NCBI RefSeq assembly: GCF_001500065.1
Contig: NZ_LQIN01000023.1
Span: 372,001-436,000, forward strand
DNA length: 64,000 nucleotides
Direction of reading: 5' to 3'
Source of the DNA: Mycobacterium sp. IS-3022
Lineage (GTDB): Bacteria > Actinomycetota > Actinomycetes > Mycobacteriales > Mycobacteriaceae
Part shown: positions 1-8,377 of the stretch, one piece after another
Layout of the letters: each line of letters starts with the position of its first letter
How positions within the stretch are numbered: the stretch's first letter is position 1
Notes under the pieces: model-generated
What the model was told of the DNA's origin: nothing
Database searches by the model: none
What the model saw: the letters and a program-made list of their open reading frames with translations, nothing else
Program-made: the position numbers and the translations under genes

Positions 1-55
1 CGTTGCTGAGTGTGGCGCTGCCGCCCACGTCACGCGGGATGGGAAACTGGTGGTC

Positions 56-730
56 GTGTTCATCACCGGGTTTCCGGCCGGCATGCTGGCGTGTAACTGC
101 TACGTGCTGGCCCCACGGACCGGGGCCGACGCCATCGTCGTCGACCCCGGTCAGCGGGCGATGGGGCCGCTGCGCCGGATCCTGGACGACAACCACCTGA
201 CACCCGCGGCGGTGCTGCTGACCCACGGGCACATCGACCACATCTGGTCGGCACAGAAGGTGGCGGACACCTACGGCTGCCCGGCCTATATCCATCCCGA
301 GGACCGCTTCATGCTGACCGACCCGATCAAAGACTTCGGGCCGAAGCTTGCGCAGGTTGCGTTCGGGGCCCTCTTCCGGGAGCCGAAGCAGGTCGTCGAA
401 CTCGACAGGGACGGCGACAAGGTCGAGTTGGGTGGCGTCACGGTCGCCATCGACCACACGCCGGGCCACACCCGCGGGTCGGTGGTGTTCCGCGTCGACT
501 CGGCCATCGGGTCGGGCCCCGGCTCGGTGGTGTTCACGGGCGATACCCTGTTCCGGCAGTCGGTGGGCCGCACGGACCTGCCGGGCGGCAGCGGCCGGGA
601 CCTGCTCGGCTCGATCGTCAACAAACTGTTGGTGCTCGACGACGACACCGTGGTACTACCGGGACACGGCCCGAAGACCACGATCGGCGTCGAACGCCGC
701 ACCAACCCGTTCCTCGAAGGCTTGACCTAG
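56..730 (+). CDS. MBL-fold hydrolase, glyoxalase II-like (Rv2581c-type)
   Basis: Metallo-beta-lactamase-fold hydrolase of about 224 residues. The zinc motif THGHIDH is near residue 57, a second metal histidine lies in HTPGHTRGS (about 140), FTGDTLF supplies the bridging aspartate, and LPGHG (about 202) the last histidine. Glyoxalase II-like thioester hydrolysis is the family expectation; the substrate is not evident. GTG at 56 is chosen because it gives the short N-terminus (M-F-I-T-G-F-P) I recall for the M. tuberculosis protein. GTG at 50 is an in-frame alternative, and a GGGATGGGA stretch at 37-45 could bind ribosomes for 56. The gene ends 9 bp before hisS, so the two are probably co-transcribed. 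Confidence 0.85.
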   Translation: MFITGFPAGMLACNCYVLAPRTGADAIVVDPGQRAMGPLRRILDDNHLTPAAVLLTHGHIDHIWSAQKVADTYGCPAYIHPEDRFMLTDPIKDFGPKLAQVAFGALFREPKQVVELDRDGDKVELGGVTVAIDHTPGHTRGSVVFRVDSAIGSGPGSVVFTGDTLFRQSVGRTDLPGGSGRDLLGSIVNKLLVLDDDTVVLPGHGPKTTIGVERRTNPFLEGLT

Positions 731-739
731 TGAGCTCCA

Positions 740-2005
740 GTGAGTGATTTTCAGGCGCCCAAGGGCGTCCCGGACTACCTGCCGCCCGATTCGGCACAGT
801 TCGTCGGCGTGCGCGACGGTCTGCTCGACACAGCCCGGCGTGCCGGTTACGGCGACATCGAACTGCCGATCTTCGAGGACACCACGCTGTTCGCCCGCGG
901 GGTGGGCGAGTCCACCGATGTGGTGTCGAAGGAGATGTACACCTTCGCCGATCGCGGTGGCCGGTCGGTGACCCTGCGACCCGAAGGCACCGCGGGCGTG
1001 ATTCGCGCCGTCATCGAGCACGGGCTCGACCGTGGCCCGTTGCCGGTCAAGCTGTGCTACGCCGGCCCGTTCTTCCGGTACGAACGCCCGCAGGCGGGCC
1101 GTTACCGCCAGCTGCAGCAGGTGGGCGTGGAGGCCATCGGTGTCGACGACCCGGCCCTCGACGCCGAGGTGATCGCGATCGCCGATGCCGGGTTCCGCTC
1201 GCTGGGGCTCGACGGCTTCCGTCTCGAGATCACCTCGCTGGGCGACGACACCTGCCGCCCGCAGTATCGAGAGTTGTTGCAGGAGTTCCTGTTCAAGCTC
1301 GACCTCGACGAGGAGACACGCCGGCGCGCGGAGATCAACCCGCTGCGGGTGCTCGACGACAAGCGCCCTGCGGTGCGCGCGATGACCGCGGACGCGCCCG
1401 TGATGTTGGATCACCTGTCCGATGTCGCCAAGCAGCATTTCGACAGTGTGCTGGCGCATCTCGACGCGTTGGACGTGCCGTATGTCATCAATCCGCGCAT
1501 GGTGCGCGGGCTGGACTACTACACCAAGACCACGTTCGAGTTCGTGCACGACGGCTTGGGTGCCCAGTCGGGTATCGGCGGCGGCGGGCGCTACGACGGG
1601 CTGATGGCCCAACTCGGCGGAAAAGACCTGTCCGGCATCGGGTTTGGGTTGGGTGTCGATCGCACCTTGCTGGCGCTGAAGGCGGAGGGCAAGAGCGTCG
1701 GCGGGACGGCGCGGGTCGACGTGTTCGGTGTTCCGCTGGGGGAGCAGGCCAAGATGCAACTGGCGGTGTTGGCTGCGCGATTACGTGCGGCGGGCGTGCG
1801 GGTCGACCTGGCCTACGGCGATCGGGGCATCAAGGGTGCGATGCGCGCCGCGGACCGCTCGGGTGCGTTGCTTGCTCTGGTGGCGGGTGACCGCGATATC
1901 GAGGCGGGCACCATCGGTGTGAAGAACCTGGCGACGGGGGAACAGAAGGACGTCGCGGTCGAGGGCGTGTTGGCCGAGGTGCTTTCACGCCTCAACCGCG
2001 CCTAA
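740..2005 (+). CDS. hisS: histidine--tRNA ligase
   Basis: Class II histidyl-tRNA synthetase of 421 residues, the usual size, charging tRNA-His in the cytoplasm. Visible signatures are motif 2 (TLRPEGTAG, then FRYERPQAGRYRQ), the histidine-binding loop RGLDYYTKT around residue 256, and GGGGRYDGL near 280. The C-terminal anticodon-binding domain begins near residue 330. The start is GTG, giving M-S-D-F-Q-A-P-K-G-V-P-D-Y, the standard N-terminus. It follows the MBL hydrolase by 9 bp, as in M. tuberculosis. Its stop codon overlaps that of the convergent downstream gene by 4 bp, leaving no room for a separate terminator. Confidence 0.98.
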   Translation: MSDFQAPKGVPDYLPPDSAQFVGVRDGLLDTARRAGYGDIELPIFEDTTLFARGVGESTDVVSKEMYTFADRGGRSVTLRPEGTAGVIRAVIEHGLDRGPLPVKLCYAGPFFRYERPQAGRYRQLQQVGVEAIGVDDPALDAEVIAIADAGFRSLGLDGFRLEITSLGDDTCRPQYRELLQEFLFKLDLDEETRRRAEINPLRVLDDKRPAVRAMTADAPVMLDHLSDVAKQHFDSVLAHLDALDVPYVINPRMVRGLDYYTKTTFEFVHDGLGAQSGIGGGGRYDGLMAQLGGKDLSGIGFGLGVDRTLLALKAEGKSVGGTARVDVFGVPLGEQAKMQLAVLAARLRAAGVRVDLAYGDRGIKGAMRAADRSGALLALVAGDRDIEAGTIGVKNLATGEQKDVAVEGVLAEVLSRLNRA

Positions 2006-2646
2006 TTCTCGCCGCCGGAGGTGGCGGCGCCGATGTCGAGTGTGTCGCTGCCGTCGGCGCCCTTCACTTCGACGACCGGGTCGTCGCGGTCGTCGAACTC
2101 CAGCCGCAGGGCGCGCGACATGATCGCATGCATCACGTACATCGTGGTGGTGTAAGTGAATTCGAGAATCTCGCGATCGCTGAAGACCTCGCGCAGCTGT
2201 TCGAACAGCCGCTCGGGCACTCGGCCCTGCTGACCGGCCAGGCAGTCGGAGTAGGCGAGCAGTAGGCGTTCGGTGTGGTCGAAACAGTCGGCGGTCTGCC
2301 AGGACGGGATCGCCGCGATCTTCTCCTCCGACAGCCCCGCCGACCGACATGCCTTGCAGTGCTGGGAGAAGACGAACTGGCTACCCACCACCCAGCCGGC
2401 ACGAATCTGGCCCAGCTCCCGGTGGTCCGGCCGGATCGTGACCTCCTCGCGGTAGAGCCGAAAGCCGCGCACCGCGTGCCGTAACGCCGCAGGGGATTGG
2501 GCGAACACCGTCCACCCGTCCCCGGTCGTCCCGCCGATGGCGCCGGGCTCGGCGACCGGATCACGATCGCCGAACATGAAGTCGTACATGTTCAGCGTGA
2601 ATTCGTCGCTGACCTCAGCGCGCGGAACCGGATCGAGTCGTGGCAC
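2002..2646 (-). CDS. carboxymuconolactone decarboxylase (AhpD-like) family protein
   Basis: Protein of 214 residues with the helical carboxymuconolactone decarboxylase/AhpD fold. The family's redox or general-acid site is visible as SQHCKAC near residue 95 (C-x-x-C-type pair preceded by His). Members are either ring-cleavage decarboxylases or thiol peroxidase-like proteins; the Cys pair leans toward the AhpD-like side, but the substrate is unknown. The GTG start is preceded by AGGAGA. The gene lies 18 bp downstream of the membrane protein at 2665-3195 on the same strand, so they may form a two-gene unit. It is convergent with hisS. Confidence 0.75.
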   Translation of the reverse strand: MPRLDPVPRAEVSDEFTLNMYDFMFGDRDPVAEPGAIGGTTGDGWTVFAQSPAALRHAVRGFRLYREEVTIRPDHRELGQIRAGWVVGSQFVFSQHCKACRSAGLSEEKIAAIPSWQTADCFDHTERLLLAYSDCLAGQQGRVPERLFEQLREVFSDREILEFTYTTTMYVMHAIMSRALRLEFDDRDDPVVEVKGADGSDTLDIGAATSGGEN

Positions 2647-2664
2647 GGTGCTCTCCTGGTGCGT

Positions 2665-3195
2665 TCAGCCGGCGCCGCGGGCGACGGAGTTGAGCAGCTC
2701 ATCCAGGTGGCCGACCCCACCGTCGAACGGATTGCCGCGCTTGAGCACCTTCGACCCGCCCGGAGTCAGCGCTACGAGTTTCGGTGAGCTGGAACCGATC
2801 TGAAATTTCCGGGCGAACCGCACCTGGTCGAGTTGCACCAGCGCGCCGCCGCGATAGCTGAACAGTCCGAGCTTGCGGTCGAGTACCGCTGTCGGTCGGC
2901 ACTCGTGCAGCGGTCGACACCGCATGCGACGGAACTTGCGCACGATGACGAACGTCACCGCCGCAAGTGCCACGCCGACCGCCACGAACGCCGCTCCCAA
3001 CGCACGGGACGGAACGCCAGACAGTACGGCGACGACACCGAAACCCGCCACGACGAGTGTCAGAATCCCGAGAACGAATGCCAGCACAGTCAGCGGTCCA
3101 GTGCCTCGGTCGACGAGGAGTACCCGCCGGCCGTCGTCGGTGACGACCAGCCCGCCGGTGTCGGCGAGCACGCGGCTCTCGGTTGGGCTGTCCAC
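2665..3195 (-). CDS. conserved two-TM membrane protein, unknown function
   Basis: I do not recognise this gene. The product (about 176 residues from GTG 3195) has two adjacent hydrophobic helices near residues 34-85, then a basic stretch (VIVRKFRRMRCR) and a soluble C-terminal domain with regularly spaced Lys/Arg. The topology resembles small actinobacterial proteins with a short soluble head, a TM hairpin and a cytosolic tail. A TTG at 3234 would add 13 residues; GTG 3195 is preferred because the protein then starts M-D-S-P-T-E-S-R. It is divergent from the secreted protein at 3318 and probably co-transcribed with the downstream AhpD-like gene. Confidence 0.55.
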   Translation of the reverse strand: MDSPTESRVLADTGGLVVTDDGRRVLLVDRGTGPLTVLAFVLGILTLVVAGFGVVAVLSGVPSRALGAAFVAVGVALAAVTFVIVRKFRRMRCRPLHECRPTAVLDRKLGLFSYRGGALVQLDQVRFARKFQIGSSSPKLVALTPGGSKVLKRGNPFDGGVGHLDELLNSVARGAG

Positions 3196-3317
3196 GGGTG
3201 AACTGTGCCATTCGCCCGTCGCGAACGTGCGCAAACCGTCGAATGATGGCGGCGTGTCGCGCGCAGACGCGGGCGCTCGCCCAAGGCGCCTGTAACGGTT
3301 TGGTACCGTCCGGCGAT

Positions 3318-3746
3318 GTGACGGTCATGCGAACAGCTACAGCCAAGGTCGGGGCGGCCTTCATGGTGGCAGCGGCGTCGGTCGCGGTCAGCCACGCGAC
3401 GGCGGACGCTCAGTCGGCCGGTCATCAGGTCCGGTACACGTTGACGTCGACAGGCGCCGCCGACTTCCAGCTCAACTATCTGATAGCGCAACCTCCGAGC
3501 AAGGAGGCCTACAACGCCGACGCGTACGCCTACCTGAAGAAGGAGACGGTGAACCTGGCGCCCGGCGTGCCGTGGGTGTTCGAGACCACGCTCGAGGACC
3601 CGCAGTGGGCGATCCTTACCGCGAGCACCGGCGTGCACGCGATGACGGCCCCGCCGAACCCGCACTGCGAGATCACGATCGACGGTGAGATCGCCGTGCA
3701 GCAGGACGGTCCCTACACCGTGCAGTGCCAGCTGAGCCAGTGGTGA
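3318..3746 (+). CDS. secreted protein with N-terminal signal peptide, unknown function
   Basis: Small exported protein (142 residues from GTG 3318; ATG 3327 is possible). It has a basic n-region (RTATAK), a hydrophobic core (VGAAFMVAAASVAV) and an Ala-rich cleavage zone ending ATADA near residue 31. The mature part is a short beta-rich domain with two cysteines (PHCEIT and VQCQL) that may pair. A TACCGT -10-like hexamer ends 9 bp before GTG 3318, so transcription could start at the codon itself. Its place between hisS and the radical-SAM gene matches that of Rv2576c in M. tuberculosis. The function is unknown. Confidence 0.65.
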   Translation: MTVMRTATAKVGAAFMVAAASVAVSHATADAQSAGHQVRYTLTSTGAADFQLNYLIAQPPSKEAYNADAYAYLKKETVNLAPGVPWVFETTLEDPQWAILTASTGVHAMTAPPNPHCEITIDGEIAVQQDGPYTVQCQLSQW

Positions 3747-3773
3747 ACGCGTCGCTGGCGGTCTGACGTTCGG

Positions 3774-5951
3774 TCAGTCGGCCACGGCTTCCACCTGGCA
3801 CAGTCCACTCAGGGCCGGCGGCAACGGTTGGCAGTGCAGCACACCGAGTCGTTGGGTGGCGCGAGTCAGAGCGACGTAGAGGTCGGCGGTGCCGCGAGGG
3901 CCGGCGGCCAGGATCCGGTCCGGCTCCACGACCAGAACCGCGTCGAACTCCAGGCCTTTCGTCTCGGCCGGTGACACCGTTCCCGGCACCCCCGGTGGCC
4001 CGATCACGACGCAGGTGCCCTCGCGGCCGGCCTCGTCGCAGACGAAATCCTCAATGGCCCGCGGCAATTCGTCCTGATCGACGTGTCGTGACCACGGCCG
4101 GACACCGCTGGCGCGAACCGATTCGGGCGGCTGCACCCCGGGAGCGAACTCGCCCAACAGGCCGGCGGCGACGGCCATGATCTCCGCCGGCGTGCGGTAG
4201 TTCACCGTCAGCGGCCGGTAGACCCAACGTCCAGCCACATACGGATCGAGCATCGCGGCCCATGACGTCGCGCCCGCCGCCGATCGGCGCTGCGCAAGAT
4301 CGCCGACCACGGTGAACGACTTGCTCGGGCAGCGACGCATCAACACCCGCCACTCCATTTCGGACAACTCCTGTGCTTCGTCGACGACGACGTGCCGGTA
4401 CGTCCAATCGCGGTCCGCGGCAGCGCGTTCGGCGAGGTCGCGGGTATCGCGTTCGACGAAGCGGTCGGCGAGCTCCTCGGCCTCGAGCAGGTCGGCGGCG
4501 ATCAGATGGTCCTCGTCGTCCATCAAATCCTCGCGGGCGACCATCAGGTCCAGCACCCCGGCGGCGTAGGCGGCCTCCTCCTGCCGTTCCTTGTCCGCGG
4601 CGACATCGGGCTTGATACCGCCGAGCATGTCGACCAGTTCGTCGAGCAGCGGCACATCCGACACCGTCCAGGCGTCGCCCTGTGCGCGCCACAGCGAGTC
4701 GTCCGCCCCTGCGGCAGTGAGTCTTTGACGGGATTCGTAAAGCTCCGCCAACAGTGCCTGCGGCGTCAACTCGGGCCAGAGCCGGTCGAGCGCCGCAGCG
4801 AACTCATCGTGATCACCGAGCTCGTCGAGCAGTTCGGCCCGCAGGTGCTCCCATGCCTGCTTGTCGTCGCGAGTCAACCAGCCCTTGCCGATCCGGGCGA
4901 TCGCGCGCTCGGTCAGCACCCACGTGATGACGTCGATGAACACCGGCCGGGCGTCGTTGTGCGGCAGACCGCTTTCCCGCGCCTCCTGAATGGCCCACTC
5001 GGCGGTCTCGGCATCGATCCGCACGGTGACGTCGGCCAGCTTGACGGGCAGCGGCCGCTCGGGGACGCGTTGCCGGTCGGCGATCGCGCCCGCCAGCACG
5101 TCGAGCATCTTCAACGAGCCCTTCGCCCGCACCGCATCCGGCTCGTCCTCGGCGGTGACCCGCACACCGGGAACGAGGTCGCCGGTCGTCATGAAGACGA
5201 CGTTGGTCTCGCCCAACGACGGCAGCACCCGGCCGATGTGGCGCAGGAACGCCGCGTTCGGGCCGATCACCAGCACCCCGTGGCGTTCCATCCGCTCCCG
5301 CTGGGTGTAGAGCAGATACGCGACGCGGTGGAGGGCGACGACGGTCTTACCCGTGCCGGGTCCACCTTCGATCACCAGGACGCCCGGGTGGTCGAGTCGA
5401 ATGATCTCGTCCTGTTCGGCCTGGATCGTCGCGACGATGTCGCGCATCCCGTCGCCGCGCGGCGCGTTGACCGCCGCCAGCAGCGCCGCGTCGCCGCGCT
5501 CGCCGCCGGCGGGTCTGCCCAGGACTTCGTCGGTGAAGTCGGTGACGCGACGCCCGAGGGAGTGAAACTGGCGGCGCCGACGCATGCCCTTGGGGTTGGC
5601 GGCGGTCGCGACGTAAAACGCGCGCGCCGCCGGCGCCCGCCAGTCGAGCAGCAGCGGTTCGTACTCGTCGGCCTCGTCGAACAACCCGATCCGACCGATG
5701 TACAGGCGGTCGCCTGCGACGCTGTCCAACCGGCCGAAGCACAATCCGTGATCGGCCACGTCCAGGCGATTCATCCGCTTGGCCACCGCTCGCACCTCCG
5801 CGTCGCGGTCGACGAGCGACCCGCCGTCACCACGCAGCGCCGCGCTGTAGCGCTCCTGCACTCGGGCGCGCTCGGCGTCGAGGCGCGCATACAAACCGGT
5901 TATGTAACGCTGTTCGGACCGCAATTCGCCGTCGTAGCCGTTGATCGACAC
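3774..5951 (-). CDS. helR: HelD/HelR-type RNA polymerase-recycling ATPase (superfamily 1)
   Basis: Superfamily-1 helicase-like protein of 725 residues, the size of actinobacterial HelD (class II). The N-terminal 40 residues are a charged helix suited to a coiled coil, which in HelD proteins enters the RNA polymerase secondary channel. Walker A is GGPGTGKT at about 196-203, the DEAQ Walker B VVVDEAQ at 521-527, the motif III-like VVGDLAQRR at 549-557, and a UvrD-type ETKGLEFD lies near 655. HelD proteins release stalled or DNA-bound polymerase. HelR of M. abscessus and Streptomyces also displaces rifamycin from the enzyme (established knowledge). Calling this HelR rather than generic HelD rests on the 5' palindrome at 6020-6038 and is an inference. 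The start is GTG. As I recall, M. tuberculosis lacks the gene. Confidence 0.85.
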   Translation of the reverse strand: MSINGYDGELRSEQRYITGLYARLDAERARVQERYSAALRGDGGSLVDRDAEVRAVAKRMNRLDVADHGLCFGRLDSVAGDRLYIGRIGLFDEADEYEPLLLDWRAPAARAFYVATAANPKGMRRRRQFHSLGRRVTDFTDEVLGRPAGGERGDAALLAAVNAPRGDGMRDIVATIQAEQDEIIRLDHPGVLVIEGGPGTGKTVVALHRVAYLLYTQRERMERHGVLVIGPNAAFLRHIGRVLPSLGETNVVFMTTGDLVPGVRVTAEDEPDAVRAKGSLKMLDVLAGAIADRQRVPERPLPVKLADVTVRIDAETAEWAIQEARESGLPHNDARPVFIDVITWVLTERAIARIGKGWLTRDDKQAWEHLRAELLDELGDHDEFAAALDRLWPELTPQALLAELYESRQRLTAAGADDSLWRAQGDAWTVSDVPLLDELVDMLGGIKPDVAADKERQEEAAYAAGVLDLMVAREDLMDDEDHLIAADLLEAEELADRFVERDTRDLAERAAADRDWTYRHVVVDEAQELSEMEWRVLMRRCPSKSFTVVGDLAQRRSAAGATSWAAMLDPYVAGRWVYRPLTVNYRTPAEIMAVAAGLLGEFAPGVQPPESVRASGVRPWSRHVDQDELPRAIEDFVCDEAGREGTCVVIGPPGVPGTVSPAETKGLEFDAVLVVEPDRILAAGPRGTADLYVALTRATQRLGVLHCQPLPPALSGLCQVEAVAD

Positions 5952-6019
5952 CCCGCCCCACTTTCTTCCAGCCCACCACCGAGTTTCGGGTCAGGCCAGC
6001 GATTTTGAGCCATCACCCC

Positions 6020-6038
6020 GGCCTTGCCGCAAGTCCCC
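6020..6038 (-). promoter_or_regulatory. rifamycin-associated element-like palindrome upstream of helR
   Basis: On the minus strand the 19 bp read GGGGACTTGCGGCAAGGCC, with the perfect inverted repeat CTTGC-G-GCAAG at its centre. This resembles, from memory, the 19-bp rifamycin-associated element found before rifamycin-inactivation genes and helR in actinomycetes. It sits about 70 bp upstream of the helR GTG, at or just after the predicted transcription start. Confidence 0.7.
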
Positions 6039-6044
6039 TGGCGC

Positions 6045-6072
6045 GTTATACCTTGAAGAGAGAACCGGTCGA
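6045..6072 (-). promoter_or_regulatory. putative helR promoter
   Basis: Minus-strand TATAAC (-10, at 6050-6045) lies 16 bp downstream of TCGACC (-35-like, at 6072-6067). The predicted start is near 6038, so the palindrome at 6020-6038 would overlap the initially transcribed region, and helR would have a leader of about 85 nt. Confidence 0.5.
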
Positions 6073-6074
6073 CC

Positions 6075-6103
6075 TTGACACCGCATCGAACATGAGTTCG
6101 AAT
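6075..6103 (+). promoter_or_regulatory. sigma-A-type promoter for the radical-SAM gene, leaderless
   Basis: A perfect TTGACA (6075-6080) is separated by 17 bp from TCGAAT (6098-6103). The ATG of the downstream gene at 6111 begins 8 bp after the -10 box, so the predicted transcript starts at the initiation codon. No ribosome-binding site precedes the ATG, which agrees with leaderless translation. Confidence 0.65.
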
Positions 6104-6110
6104 CGAATGC

Positions 6111-7124
6111 ATGCGGTGGGATGGTCAGGGCGTAGGCGTCGACGATGGCGCGCTGCCCGGCCTGCAGCGTATCGGTTTCGTGCGCAGCATGCGGACGCCG
6201 CAGTTCGACGGCATCACCTTCCACGAGGTGCTGTGCAAGTCGGCGCTGAACAAGGTGCCCAACGCATCGGCGCTGCCCTTCAAGTACACCGTCAACGGCT
6301 ATCGCGGCTGCTCGCACGCCTGCCGCTATTGTTTCGCCCGACCCACCCACGAGTACCTCGACCTCGACTGCGGCAGCGACTTCGACACCCAGGTCGTGGT
6401 CAAGACCAACGTCGCCGACGTGCTGCGCCGCGAACTGTCGCGCAAGTCGTGGCGACGCGAGACGGTGGCGCTCGGCACCAACACCGATCCGTACCAGCGG
6501 GCCGAAGGCCGCTACGCGCTGATGCCGGGCATCATCTCGGCGCTGACCGATTCGGGCACGCCGTTCTCCATTCTCACCAAGGGCACCCTGCTGCGACGTG
6601 ATCTGCCGCTGCTCAGCGAGGCCGTGCGGCGGGTGGACGTCAGCGTCGCGGTCTCGCTCGCGGTAGGCGACCCCGAGCTGCACAAGCGGGTCGAGCCGGG
6701 GACGCCTGGACCGCAGGCTCGGCTCGGCCTGATCGCCGCGATCCGTGATGCCGGGCTGGACTGTCATGTGATGGTGGCGCCTGTGTTGCCGTATCTGACC
6801 GACTCGGTCGAGCATCTCGATGCGTTGCTCGCCCAGATCGCGGCGGCCGGCGCCACCGGCGTGACGGTGTTCGGACTTCATCTGCGTGGCTCCACGCGCG
6901 GCTGGTTCATGAACTGGCTGACCCGCGATCACCCCGAACTGGTGCCAAGGTATCGCGAGCTCTACCGCCGCGGGGCCTACCTGCCGCCCGACTACCGAAA
7001 GATGTTGCGCGACAGGGCCACACCCCTCGTCGCGAAGCACGGGCTGGCGCCGGACCGCCGATCGTTCCGGGTCGCGGACCCACCGCCCGCACCGCCGGCC
7101 GAGGTGCAGCCCACACTGTTCTAG
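6111..7124 (+). CDS. radical-SAM protein, Rv2578c-type
   Basis: Radical S-adenosylmethionine enzyme of 337 residues. The iron-sulfur motif is GCSHACRYCFARPTH near residues 63-77 (C-x3-C-x2-C). A conserved GTNTDPYQRAEG follows, and the protein ends in a short Pro-rich tail and TLF. It matches what I recall of Rv2578c almost throughout. Relatives of this group include spore-photoproduct-lyase-like proteins, but the reaction is not known. The ATG at 6111 fits both the M. tuberculosis N-terminus and a leaderless promoter. It is divergent from helR and convergent with the acyl-CoA dehydrogenase at 7121, with a 4-bp stop overlap. Confidence 0.85.
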   Translation: MRWDGQGVGVDDGALPGLQRIGFVRSMRTPQFDGITFHEVLCKSALNKVPNASALPFKYTVNGYRGCSHACRYCFARPTHEYLDLDCGSDFDTQVVVKTNVADVLRRELSRKSWRRETVALGTNTDPYQRAEGRYALMPGIISALTDSGTPFSILTKGTLLRRDLPLLSEAVRRVDVSVAVSLAVGDPELHKRVEPGTPGPQARLGLIAAIRDAGLDCHVMVAPVLPYLTDSVEHLDALLAQIAAAGATGVTVFGLHLRGSTRGWFMNWLTRDHPELVPRYRELYRRGAYLPPDYRKMLRDRATPLVAKHGLAPDRRSFRVADPPPAPPAEVQPTLF

Positions 7125-8377
7125 CCCCTGTTACGCCTGACTTCTTTGAACGGCACACCGCGGTCGGCGGCCGGTTCGCGGGGGAAGCCCAGAACTCGCT
7201 CGCCGATGATGTTGCGCGCGATCTCGGTGGTCCCGCCGCCGAGCGCTGCGGCCTGCCGGGACAGATACCGCTCGCCGTAGCGGATCAGGTCACCGTCGAC
7301 GTCGACCACGCCGGCGCTGCCGGTGATGGCCAACGCGGTGTCGAACTCCAGATGGTGGATGTCGGCGTGCGCGATGCGGATGATCGAACCCGCCGCCGGA
7401 GGCAGCGAGCCGTCGAGTACGCCGTGGTACACGTGGTCGATCAACTGCTCGCGGACCGCGCGGTGTACCAGCGCGCGCCCCGCCATCTCGCGAAGGCGCT
7501 CGTTGTCGGGGTGTCCGATCTTCTCCAACAGCGCGACGTAGTCGATCGGCACGTCGGATTTGCCCTCGGCGCCAACGCCGCTGGCGAACTCCGAGCCGCC
7601 ACCCACCGCGCGCCGTTCGTGGTACAGCTGGCGCGATGCCACATGCCAGCCCTCGTCGACCTCACCGACGACGGCGTCGTCGCCGAGTTCGAGGTTGTCG
7701 AAGAACTCCTCGCAGAACTCGACCGAACCGTTGACCTGCTTGATGCGGCGCAAGGTGATGCCGGGACTGTTGATCGGCACCAGGAACATGGTCAGGCCCT
7801 CGTGCTTGGGCACATCCCAGTTGGTGCGGGCCAGCATCAACCCGTAGTCGGCCGCGAATGCGCTTGTGCTCCAGGTCTTTGCGCCGTTGATGACCCATTT
7901 GTCATCCTTGCGGTCGGCGCGGGTGATCACGCCGGCGAGGTCGGAGCCGCCGCTGGGTTCGGACAGCAGCTGCACGAGCACCTCCTCACCACGCAGGACG
8001 GCGGAGATGTGCTGGCGTTTCTGCTCCTCGCTGCCGGTGTCGAGAATGGTGGCCGCGCAGATCGTGAACGTCGGGGTGTTGAGGATGACCGGCAGCTCGT
8101 AACAGCGGGATACGTTGTCGAACGCCTTCTGATATGCGATCGGCAGGCCGAGACCACCGTATTCCTTCGGGAAGCAGATGCCGGCGAATCCGCCGTCCCA
8201 CAGCTTCTTTTGAAGTTCCCGAGCCCGCTGCCAGGGTTCTTCCTCGCCGCGGTCGTGTTCGGGTGGGTCGTTCGGGTCGATCGGTGGCATGTTCTCGGCC
8301 AGCCACCGTTCGGCGCGGGCGGCGAACTCCTCGACCGACTCCTGCGTGGTCGCGCGGGCGGATGTCGTGTCGGTCAT
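7121..8377 (-). CDS. acyl-CoA dehydrogenase (FadE family), subunit 1
   Basis: FAD-dependent acyl-CoA dehydrogenase of 418 residues. The flavin/substrate segment LLSEPSGGSDLAG is near residue 137, NGAKTWSTSA near 168, and the C-terminal family signature GGGTTEIARNIIGERVLG near 390. It would introduce an alpha-beta double bond into a CoA thioester. Its ATG overlaps the stop of the upstream dehydrogenase gene (ATGA at 8374-8377). Paired actinobacterial FadE genes often encode heterotetramers, so the two products may form one enzyme. An ORF extends upstream in frame to 9115, but that part is the shadow of the neighbouring gene. The substrate is unknown. Confidence 0.9.
   Translation of the reverse strand: MTDTTSARATTQESVEEFAARAERWLAENMPPIDPNDPPEHDRGEEEPWQRARELQKKLWDGGFAGICFPKEYGGLGLPIAYQKAFDNVSRCYELPVILNTPTFTICAATILDTGSEEQKRQHISAVLRGEEVLVQLLSEPSGGSDLAGVITRADRKDDKWVINGAKTWSTSAFAADYGLMLARTNWDVPKHEGLTMFLVPINSPGITLRRIKQVNGSVEFCEEFFDNLELGDDAVVGEVDEGWHVASRQLYHERRAVGGGSEFASGVGAEGKSDVPIDYVALLEKIGHPDNERLREMAGRALVHRAVREQLIDHVYHGVLDGSLPPAAGSIIRIAHADIHHLEFDTALAITGSAGVVDVDGDLIRYGERYLSRQAAALGGGTTEIARNIIGERVLGFPREPAADRGVPFKEVRRNRG

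Noticed and set aside
1..55. Upstream gene end or promoter before the MBL hydrolase
   Set aside because: Too little sequence to define. In M. tuberculosis a divergent ppiB lies here, but nothing in these bases proves it.
4392..6008. 538-codon frame on the plus strand
   Set aside because: It is the antisense of helR. The helR frame has all helicase motifs, while this one has Arg/His/Gln-rich composition and no domain.
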